Assembly (NCBI GenBank): GCA_023623095.1
Contig: JAMNXX010000228.1
Location: 1-5,166 of the forward strand
Origin: Bacillota bacterium
GTDB taxonomy: Bacteria; Bacillota; Clostridia; Peptostreptococcales; Thermotaleaceae
Direction of reading: 5' to 3'
Length of the DNA: 5,166 nucleotides
In this document: positions 1 to 3,832 of the stretch, in pieces
How positions within the stretch are numbered: position 1 is the stretch's first letter
Layout: the number at the start of each line of letters is the position of its first letter
Notes under the pieces: generated by a model
What the model was told of the DNA's origin: nothing
Databases searched by the model: none
What the model saw: only the letters and a program-made list of their open reading frames with translations
Translations under genes and position numbers: made by a program

Positions 1-528
1 AATTACTGGGAAGAGTTTGGGGTTTATCCAGATATGGTCACAACTGCAAAATCAATTGCAGCAGGAGTACCTCTCAGTGCAGTAACAGCAAGAGCAGAAA
101 TTATGGATGCTGTTCACCCAGGTGGAATTGGCGGAACTTATGGCGGAAATCCGCTTGCTACAGTTGCTGCCCTCAAAGTAATTGAAGTAATGGAAAGAGA
201 TAATTATGCAGCAAAAGCCAACCACATTGCAGATATCACGATGAAGCGATTGAATGAAATGAAAGAAAAATATGATATCATAGGAGATATCAGAGGTCTT
301 GGAGCAATGATGGCTGTAGAATTGGTAAAAGACCGAAAAACAAAAGAACCGAATAAGGAAGCAGTAGTAGAAATTATAAAAGAATGCTGGCAAAATGGTC
401 TAATCATCTTATCGTCAGGAACTTACGGCAATGCTATCCGTTTCTTAATGCCGTTGGTAATCACTGATGAGCAATTAAATGCAGGATTGGATATTTTGGA
501 TCGTGCTTTTGCAAAAGTGGCAAAATAA
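1..528 (+). CDS. gabT: 4-aminobutyrate aminotransferase (GabT type), 5'-truncated by window edge
   Basis: This is a PLP-dependent class III aminotransferase, expected to be cytosolic. It moves the amino group of 4-aminobutyrate to 2-oxoglutarate, giving succinate semialdehyde and glutamate. The frame is open from base 1, so the visible 175 residues are roughly the last 40% of a protein that is usually 420-450 residues long. Visible residue 17 is the PLP-linking lysine in PDMVTTAKSIAAGVPLSAV. Residue 46 is the threonine of GGTYGGNPLA that contacts the PLP phosphate. Residue 147 is the arginine of AIRFLMPL. The spacing of these three matches Lys268, Thr297 and Arg398 of E. coli GabT as I recall them, and Arg398 binds the substrate carboxylate. 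The motif IGDIRGLGAMMAVEL is also GabT-like. An internal ATG at base 34 is not a start, because conserved sequence continues upstream of it. The reading is firm for the family and good for GABA as substrate; 5-aminovalerate is an alternative. Confidence 0.93.
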   Translation, partial: NYWEEFGVYPDMVTTAKSIAAGVPLSAVTARAEIMDAVHPGGIGGTYGGNPLATVAALKVIEVMERDNYAAKANHIADITMKRLNEMKEKYDIIGDIRGLGAMMAVELVKDRKTKEPNKEAVVEIIKECWQNGLIILSSGTYGNAIRFLMPLVITDEQLNAGLDILDRAFAKVAK

Positions 529-585
529 AGGTATATGAGCGGACGTTTCTATCCGCTTGATAGAGAGATAAAGAGAGAAAACAAA

Positions 586-614
586 GGTGGGGGCATCTAT
601 ATGATGCCTCCACC
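586..614. repeat. GC-rich 12-bp inverted repeat (hairpin) in the gabT-ferredoxin spacer
   Basis: The arms GGTGGGGGCATC (586-597) and GATGCCTCCACC (603-614) pair over 12 positions, with one G-U wobble on the + strand RNA and a 5-nt loop TATAT. On the + strand the hairpin is followed by AAACTAAAAAG, so it lacks the U tract of a standard intrinsic terminator. Read on the - strand it is followed by CCTTTGTTTTCTC, which is more terminator-like, but no - strand gene is visible. It could be an mRNA-stabilising or processing hairpin between gabT and the ferredoxin gene, a factor-dependent terminator, or a protein-binding palindrome. The rest of the 133-bp spacer holds a smaller 6-bp hairpin (538-543 with 552-557) and a purine-rich leader (about 621-661). 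I see no convincing promoter in it. Confidence 0.6.
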
Positions 615-661
615 AAACTAAAAAGTGATAACGAAAAGGGAAAAAAGAAAGGCGGGAGACG

Positions 662-1075
662 ATGGGTTTACAATTTGATTCCGAGAAGTGCATCGGATGT
701 AAACTGTGTCAGCAAGCATGTTCGGGCTCTCATGAAGGCATATTCAATGTAACACTGGCAAGGTTGCATGTGGAATCCTACTATGAGGCTGAAGATTTGA
801 AAGTAGAAGCAAAAGTCTGTACACTTTGCGGAGAATGTGTGGAGGCTTGTCCTTTTTCCGCATTGAGTATACAAGAGAACAGATTGCATTTTGATCGCGA
901 AAATTGCCAGAATTGCGGGATTTGTGTAGAAACGTGTCCTGAAAGTGTTATTGTCCAAAAAGAAGATTGCGTAGGCGTATGTGATCTCTGCAACGGAGAT
1001 CCTTGGTGTGTAAAATATTGTCCCCATGGCGCCCTGTCTTATGAGGAAGCGCTTGCACATGAGGAGGTGCTGTAG
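662..1075 (+). CDS. 4Fe-4S ferredoxin-type electron-transfer subunit of the aldehyde oxidoreductase
   Basis: This 137-residue iron-sulfur protein should carry electrons to or from the adjacent AOR. It has 17 cysteines in four groups: 10/13/16/20, 53/56/59/63, 82/85/88/92, and 103/107/110/116/120. The second and third groups are classic CxxCxxCxxxCP ferredoxin motifs and the last is a variant (CxxxCxxC then CxxxCP). This would allow up to four [4Fe-4S] clusters, as in the HycB/DmsB-like subunits that accompany AOR-family enzymes (AorA of Aromatoleum, YdhY beside YdhV in E. coli). There is no signal peptide or membrane segment, so it is probably cytosolic. The ATG at 662 follows a purine-rich AAGGCGG region at an acceptable distance, and the first cysteine group starts nine residues later. 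Its stop directly abuts the AOR start, so the two are almost certainly co-translated. The exact electron acceptor is not visible. Confidence 0.92.
   Translation: MGLQFDSEKCIGCKLCQQACSGSHEGIFNVTLARLHVESYYEAEDLKVEAKVCTLCGECVEACPFSALSIQENRLHFDRENCQNCGICVETCPESVIVQKEDCVGVCDLCNGDPWCVKYCPHGALSYEEALAHEEVL
1061..1069 (+). promoter_or_regulatory. Strong Shine-Dalgarno for the AOR gene inside the ferredoxin gene
   Basis: GAGGAGGTG lies 6 nt upstream of the ATG at 1076, within the last codons of the ferredoxin-type gene, whose TAG occupies 1073-1075. The zero-gap stop/start junction plus this near-perfect site indicates translational coupling of the two subunits and fixes the AOR start. Confidence 0.85.
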
Positions 1076-2839
1076 ATGTTTGGTTATCAAAATAATGTAC
1101 TGCGAATTGATTTGACCGCACAAACAGCGAAACAAGAACCGCTTAACATGGAGTGGGCAAAAAAATATATCGGAGGAAAAGGTCTGGGAATTCGGTATTT
1201 ATATGAAGAGTTAAAACCAAATACGGATCCGCTTTCTCCAGAAAACAAGCTGATATTTATGACGGCACCTCTGACGGGCACAGTTGTTCCAAACTCAGGG
1301 AAATTAGCGATTATCTCGCGCTCTCCTGCGACAGGCACGATCTTAGACTGCTCCATCGGAGGACATATTGCAATTGAAATCAAATATGCCGGATATGATG
1401 CGATTATCCTAGAGGGAGCATTAAAAGAGCCAGGCTATCTCTATATTGAAGACGATAAAATCGAATTTATTCCGGCAAATGATTTATGGGGAAAGGGATC
1501 TCATGAAACAGAATCTTTCCTTTTAAATAAACATGGAAGAGACTGCAAGATCATGACTATCGGCCCTGCTGGGGAAAATCTTCTGCCGATGGCTTGCATC
1601 AACTCCGACTATTACCGACAGGCCGGTCGGGGAGGCATTGGTGCGGTAATGGGCAGCAAGAAATTAAAAGCAGTTGTGGTAAAAGGCAGCGGAGGCGTAA
1701 AAGTAGCCGATATGGAAAAAGCTTTGACGAGGGTACATGAAATTCTCCGTCAAGATACAGTGACAGAGGATAATCTATGGGCGTATACCGATGGAACGGC
1801 AACATTGGTAGAAGCTTGTGAAGCCGGCGGTGTTTTGCCGTCGAAAAACTTCCAAGATGCAACGGTAAACAAATCGGAAGGATTCAATTCAGATAGAATG
1901 ATAGAAGCGAGAAAAGGAAAGAGAGGTTGCGGAAGCTGTGCTTTAGGCTGCGGAAACTTTACAAAAATAGGGGATGCTGTCGTAGAAGGTCCGGAATTTG
2001 AAACATTATCTCTGGCAGGTCCCAACTGCGGTGTACATGAGTTAAAAGCGATCGTGAAATTCAACCAGCTGTGTGATGACTTTGGGTTGGATACCATCAG
2101 CGCAGCAGTAACCGTTTCATGGGCGATGGAAATGACAGAAAAAGGATTGAAGGATTTCGGAATCCGATTTGGCGATATTGAAGGATATCTGCAGATGCCG
2201 GAAAAGATCGCTCGAAGAAGCGGCATTGGAGCAGAATTGGCATTAGGCATCAAAGAATTGTCGAAGCGGTACGGCGGAGAAGAATTTGCGATGCAATCCA
2301 AAGGATTGGAGTTTCCAGGATATGAGCCAAGAGGTTCTTGGGCAATGGGATTGGCATATGCTGTTGCCGATCGAGGAGCTTGCCATATGCGTTCTTATCC
2401 GATTGCTTCAGAAGTATATGAGGGAACAGTGGAACCATATACCGGAGAAGGCAAAGCAAAGCTGGTATATGACGGTCAAGTCTATAATGCGGTGAAATTC
2501 TCAGGAATCATCTGTGATTTTTGGGGTTTGGGCTTGGATACATTAGCAGAACTTTTGACAATTGTAACTGGAGAAACGTTTACGGAAGCAGATATGGAAA
2601 CGATTGGAGACAGGATTATTCACCTAGCAAGAGCGTTTAATCAAAGGGAAGGCTTTACTGGAAAAGATGATACACTGCCCCGCAGGATATTCAATGAGAC
2701 ATTGAAATCTGGAGTTGCAGCAGGACAAAGGATCCCGGAAGAAGTCTTTGGGAAAATGCTATCCGAATATTATGAGATCATGGGCTGGCAGCCGGATGGT
2801 ACGATAAGCCCGGAAAAGCTCGAAGAACTGGCATTATAG
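1076..2839 (+). CDS. aor: Aldehyde ferredoxin oxidoreductase, tungsto/molybdopterin catalytic subunit
   Basis: This 587-residue protein has about the usual length of the AOR family (about 600). The family oxidises aldehydes to acids with ferredoxin as acceptor (and can run in reverse), using a bis-pterin tungsten or molybdenum cofactor plus one [4Fe-4S] cluster. The N-terminal domain is recognisable from IGGKGLGIRYLYEEL, PLTGTVVPNSGK, GPAGENLLPMA and GRGGIGAVMGSKKLKAVVVKG (about 170-203). Cluster ligands are Cys285, Cys288 and Cys292 in GCGSCALGC, with the distant fourth at Cys480 (GIICDFWG). DFGLD at about 335-339 fits the pterin-binding motif, and His437 sits in the conserved DRGACHMRS stretch. 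The C terminus has REGFTGKDDTLPRR and MGWQPDGTISPEKLEEL, both family hallmarks. There is no signal peptide, so it should be cytosolic. Substrate and metal cannot be read from sequence. The flanking putrescine and GABA aminotransferases suggest 4-aminobutanal or a related aldehyde (inference). Confidence 0.95.
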   Translation: MFGYQNNVLRIDLTAQTAKQEPLNMEWAKKYIGGKGLGIRYLYEELKPNTDPLSPENKLIFMTAPLTGTVVPNSGKLAIISRSPATGTILDCSIGGHIAIEIKYAGYDAIILEGALKEPGYLYIEDDKIEFIPANDLWGKGSHETESFLLNKHGRDCKIMTIGPAGENLLPMACINSDYYRQAGRGGIGAVMGSKKLKAVVVKGSGGVKVADMEKALTRVHEILRQDTVTEDNLWAYTDGTATLVEACEAGGVLPSKNFQDATVNKSEGFNSDRMIEARKGKRGCGSCALGCGNFTKIGDAVVEGPEFETLSLAGPNCGVHELKAIVKFNQLCDDFGLDTISAAVTVSWAMEMTEKGLKDFGIRFGDIEGYLQMPEKIARRSGIGAELALGIKELSKRYGGEEFAMQSKGLEFPGYEPRGSWAMGLAYAVADRGACHMRSYPIASEVYEGTVEPYTGEGKAKLVYDGQVYNAVKFSGIICDFWGLGLDTLAELLTIVTGETFTEADMETIGDRIIHLARAFNQREGFTGKDDTLPRRIFNETLKSGVAAGQRIPEEVFGKMLSEYYEIMGWQPDGTISPEKLEELAL

Positions 2840-2841
2840 AG

Positions 2842-3069
2842 ATGAAAGTACAAGTAAAATTAAGTGGACCACTGCGACGCCGTTTTGACGGCGTCGCAAC
2901 CAAAATGATAGAACTTCCTGAAGGCGCAGCTGTAAGGGATCTATTAAAACAGATTGGATTTCCAGAGGTTGGCTATATGATTGCAGTCAACGGAATGCGG
3001 GTTTATCCGGCTGAACCGTTAAAAGATGGTGATAAAGTCGTTATTTTTCCTCCTACTACGGGAGGCTGA
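2842..3069 (+). CDS. MoaD/ThiS-family sulfur carrier, probably for the AOR pterin cofactor
   Basis: This 75-residue beta-grasp protein begins MKVQVKLSGPLRRRF and ends DKVVIFPPTTGG. The C-terminal Gly74-Gly75 is the site where MoaD-type carriers are adenylated and thiocarboxylated to deliver sulfur for the molybdopterin dithiolene. The VNGMRV segment (49-54) and LKDGDKV (60-66) are typical of the family. The ATG lies two bases after the AOR stop. Its own ribosome site is poor, so translation probably depends on ribosomes finishing AOR. Placement directly after AOR suggests a dedicated role in assembling the W/Mo cofactor, as is common for AOR loci. No MoaE, MoeB or other cofactor enzyme is visible, so these must lie elsewhere. 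The function beyond sulfur carriage is inferred. Confidence 0.85.
   Translation: MKVQVKLSGPLRRRFDGVATKMIELPEGAAVRDLLKQIGFPEVGYMIAVNGMRVYPAEPLKDGDKVVIFPPTTGG
2873..2898. repeat. Perfect 10-bp GC-rich hairpin inside the start of the MoaD-like gene
   Basis: TGCGACGCCG (2873-2882) and CGGCGTCGCA (2889-2898) are exact reverse complements around the loop TTTTGA; an extra T-A pair could close the loop further. It begins 31 nt after the gene's first base and covers codons for Leu-Arg-Arg-Arg-Phe-Asp-Gly-Val-Ala. It is unusually GC-rich against the surroundings and includes the consecutive arginine codons CGA-CGC-CGT. There is no following U tract, so it is not an intrinsic terminator. It could protect the upstream AOR mRNA or dampen carrier translation. 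Chance from codon choice cannot be excluded. Confidence 0.7.
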
Positions 3070-3095
3070 TGCAGATGAATGAAAAGCAAATGTAA
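3069..3095 (+). other. 8-codon ORF overlapping the MoaD-like stop, possible gene remnant
   Basis: The sequence ACGGGAGGCTGATG places an ATG one base inside the MoaD-like stop (TGATG overlap) behind a good GGGAGG ribosome site. The reading frame is only MQMNEKQM before TAA, and the terminator stem begins inside that last stretch. A coupled start of this quality normally precedes a real gene. It may be what is left after a downstream operon gene was lost, or only a chance start. No function is proposed. Confidence 0.35.
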
Positions 3096-3130
3096 AAATT
3101 ACAGTCAAATTCAATGTGACTGTAATTTTT
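3094..3130 (+). terminator. Intrinsic terminator of the ferredoxin-AOR-MoaD operon
   Basis: AAAAATTACAGTCA (3094-3107) and TGACTGTAATTTTT (3117-3130) are perfect 14-bp complements around a 9-nt loop, with the U tract formed by the right arm and followed by GTATTTC. The stem is AT-rich at its base with an ACAGTCA core. It sits 25 bp after the MoaD-like stop. The symmetric A/T flanks would let it work in both directions, but no - strand gene is seen. It separates the AOR operon from the second sulfur-carrier gene. Confidence 0.85.
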
Positions 3131-3142
3131 GTATTTCTATCG

Positions 3143-3172
3143 ATGCATGAATATACAATGCATGAATATACA
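3143..3172 (+). repeat. 15-bp perfect tandem duplication upstream of the ThiS-like gene
   Basis: ATGCATGAATATACA occurs twice back to back (3143-3157 and 3158-3172) and is followed by a further ATG. Each unit contains the palindrome ATGCAT and a TATACA hexamer that could serve as a -10 element. TTGTAT at 3129-3134 lies exactly 17 bp before the first TATACA, but it matches the -35 consensus poorly. The repeat is in frame with the downstream ThiS-like gene and would encode two HEYTM units if translated. A ribosome site is missing there, so it is probably untranslated leader or promoter DNA. Confidence 0.75.
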
Positions 3173-3202
3173 ATGAAAAAGTGGATAAAGGTGCCTATAG
3201 GA

Positions 3203-3209
3203 AGGAGGG
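3203..3209 (+). promoter_or_regulatory. Shine-Dalgarno that fixes the ThiS-like start
   Basis: AGGAGGG stands 5 nt before the ATG at 3215. The open frame extends upstream to a GTG at 3116 that lies in the terminator, with in-frame ATGs at 3143, 3158 and 3173, but none of these has a comparable site. This decides for the 65-codon form of the gene. Confidence 0.85.
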
Positions 3210-3214
3210 AAAGC

Positions 3215-3412
3215 ATGCGCATTTACTTAAACAGAAAAGAAGAAGACATTCCAGAAAATTGTACGGTCCAAGAAATGCTTGAATATAAAAATTTAAAAGA
3301 ACGGGTTTCCATATGGATAAACGGAGAGCAGATTCTGTTAAGAGATTATTCGACGAGAAAAATTCAACCCAATGATCAAATTAAATTGATTCGCATTTTA
3401 GGGGGAGGATAA
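3215..3412 (+). CDS. ThiS-like sulfur carrier protein (second carrier of the locus)
   Basis: This 65-residue protein has the size and features of ThiS-type beta-grasp carriers. It has a short N-terminal strand (MRIYLNRKEEDIP), TVQEMLEY (17-24), then WINGEQILLRDYSTRKIQPN (34-53), and ends KLIRILGGG. The terminal Gly-Gly(-Gly) is the activation site for adenylation and thiocarboxylate formation. ThiS normally feeds thiazole synthesis, but related carriers also serve W/Mo cofactor and other sulfur-transfer pathways. Its position next to AOR and a MoaD-like carrier, with no thiF, thiG or thiH in the window, makes a cofactor role possible but unproven. It is clearly different in sequence from the MoaD-like protein at 2842-3069, so it is not a recent duplicate. 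It follows a terminator and may have its own promoter near 3129-3172 or depend on read-through. Confidence 0.8.
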   Translation: MRIYLNRKEEDIPENCTVQEMLEYKNLKERVSIWINGEQILLRDYSTRKIQPNDQIKLIRILGGG

Positions 3413-3499
3413 ATGGAAGAAATCTTTCAGGGAATTCTCAATTTTAAGAATTTATTATCAGTATTGAGACAAAACAAAGAAAAAGAACTATTTATTTAA
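3413..3499 (+). CDS. 28-codon ORF coupled to the ThiS-like gene, unknown
   Basis: The start ATG follows the ThiS-like TAA with no gap, and the GGGGGAGG encoding the carrier's last glycines sits 4 nt upstream as a strong ribosome site, so translation is likely. The product begins MEEIFQGILNFKNLLSVL and continues with a lysine- and glutamate-rich tail to residue 28. It could form one amphipathic helix. I do not recognise it. It is either a genuine small protein or the N-terminal remnant of a lost or frameshifted gene. Reading the two other forward frames past the stop gives no recognisable continuation, and a terminator-like hairpin starts 15 bp later. Confidence 0.4.
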   Translation: MEEIFQGILNFKNLLSVLRQNKEKELFI

Positions 3500-3513
3500 A
3501 AGAAGCGGAAAAA

Positions 3514-3544
3514 GAGGATTTTCAATAACGAAAATCTCATTTTT
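3514..3544 (+). terminator. Weak intrinsic terminator after the ThiS-like gene and small ORF
   Basis: GAGGATTTTC (3514-3523) pairs with GAAAATCTC (3530-3538) over nine pairs with a single bulged G, around the loop AATAAC. It is followed by a short T5 run (3540-3544). The stem is AT-rich and the U tract short, so efficiency may be modest. Its place between the carrier gene and the promoter of the next unit supports a terminator role. Confidence 0.6.
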
Positions 3545-3761
3545 GAGAAAAAATATTTTTGTCAGAAGAGTTTTTTACAAAGCAACATAAGAAATCTCAC
3601 AGATTTTTATTGAAATTTTGACCGAAAAATTTTAAACAAAAAGCGGGAATAAATTTCCCTCTGAGCCTTGATTTCTCAAAGAGTGAGCGGATGGAAGGGA
3701 GGTAGAATATCGAATAGTTTGAATATATCGCAAAATACAAAGAATAGAAATATTTTAAAAC
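3545..3761. other. AT-rich intergenic region upstream of the sigma-54 promoter, possible activator sites
   Basis: No protein-coding gene is supported in this roughly 217-bp stretch. It contains several small palindromes: AAATCT-CAC-AGATTT (3592-3606), AAATTTT with AAAATTT (3613-3632), GGGAA-TAAAT-TTCCC (about 3646-3660) and TTGA-TTTC-TCAA (3668-3679). There is also TTTG-N9-CAAA at 3718-3734. Sigma-54 activators usually bind palindromes about 80-150 bp upstream of the start. The TTGA-N4-TCAA site lies about 115 bp upstream of the predicted start and is the best placed, but none is strong. The activator itself is not in the window. Confidence 0.35.
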
Positions 3762-3778
3762 TTGGCACATGATTTGCA
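3762..3778 (+). promoter_or_regulatory. Sigma-54 (RpoN) -24/-12 promoter of the putrescine aminotransferase gene
   Basis: TTGGCACATGATTTGCA matches the sigma-54 consensus TTGGCAC-N5-TTGCA completely, with the invariant GG (3764-3765) and GC (3776-3777) separated by exactly 10 nt. Transcription would start near 3789, leaving a leader of about 44 nt before the TTG start. Such promoters need an ATP-dependent enhancer-binding activator, so patA is probably switched on by a specific signal, plausibly its amine substrate or nitrogen status. E. coli patA (ygjG) has also been reported as sigma-54-dependent. Confidence 0.88.
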
Positions 3779-3818
3779 ACAATGAAATGTCAAACCAATA
3801 TAAAAATATAAAAAAAAC

Positions 3819-3826
3819 GGGAGGAG
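3819..3826 (+). promoter_or_regulatory. Shine-Dalgarno supporting the TTG start of patA
   Basis: GGGAGGAG lies 6 nt before the TTG at 3833. The first in-frame ATG is codon 29 (3917). Using it would remove residues that align with the N-terminal helix of PatA proteins and lie well away from any ribosome site, so TTG is the better start. Confidence 0.82.
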
Positions 3827-3832
3827 AATATT

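Noticed and set aside
529..661. Molybdenum/tungsten cofactor riboswitch upstream of the AOR operon
   Set aside because: The spacer has only two simple hairpins and I cannot find the multi-stem arrangement or conserved core expected of the Moco RNA motif.
2286..2495. 69-codon plus-strand ORF inside the AOR gene, and the several minus-strand ORFs over all the genes
   Set aside because: All lie fully within well-supported coding sequence in another frame and their translations lack recognisable features.
2969..2985. A second sigma-54-like motif (TTGGCTATATGATTGCA, GG-N10-GC) inside the MoaD-like gene
   Set aside because: The spacing is right, but the AC after TGGC is missing, it lies in codons for a conserved VGYMIAV segment, and the terminator at 3094-3130 would stop the transcript before the next gene. 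Probably chance.
3116..3214. Upstream extension of the ThiS-like gene to a GTG at 3116 (98 residues)
   Set aside because: The GTG is in the loop of a strong terminator hairpin, there is no ribosome site, the added residues do not resemble ThiS, and a good AGGAGGG site precedes the ATG at 3215.
3597..3782. 61-codon minus-strand ORF in the long spacer
   Set aside because: It is low-complexity, Phe/Tyr/Ser-rich translation of AT-rich DNA, resembles no family I know, and overlaps the sigma-54 promoter on the other strand.
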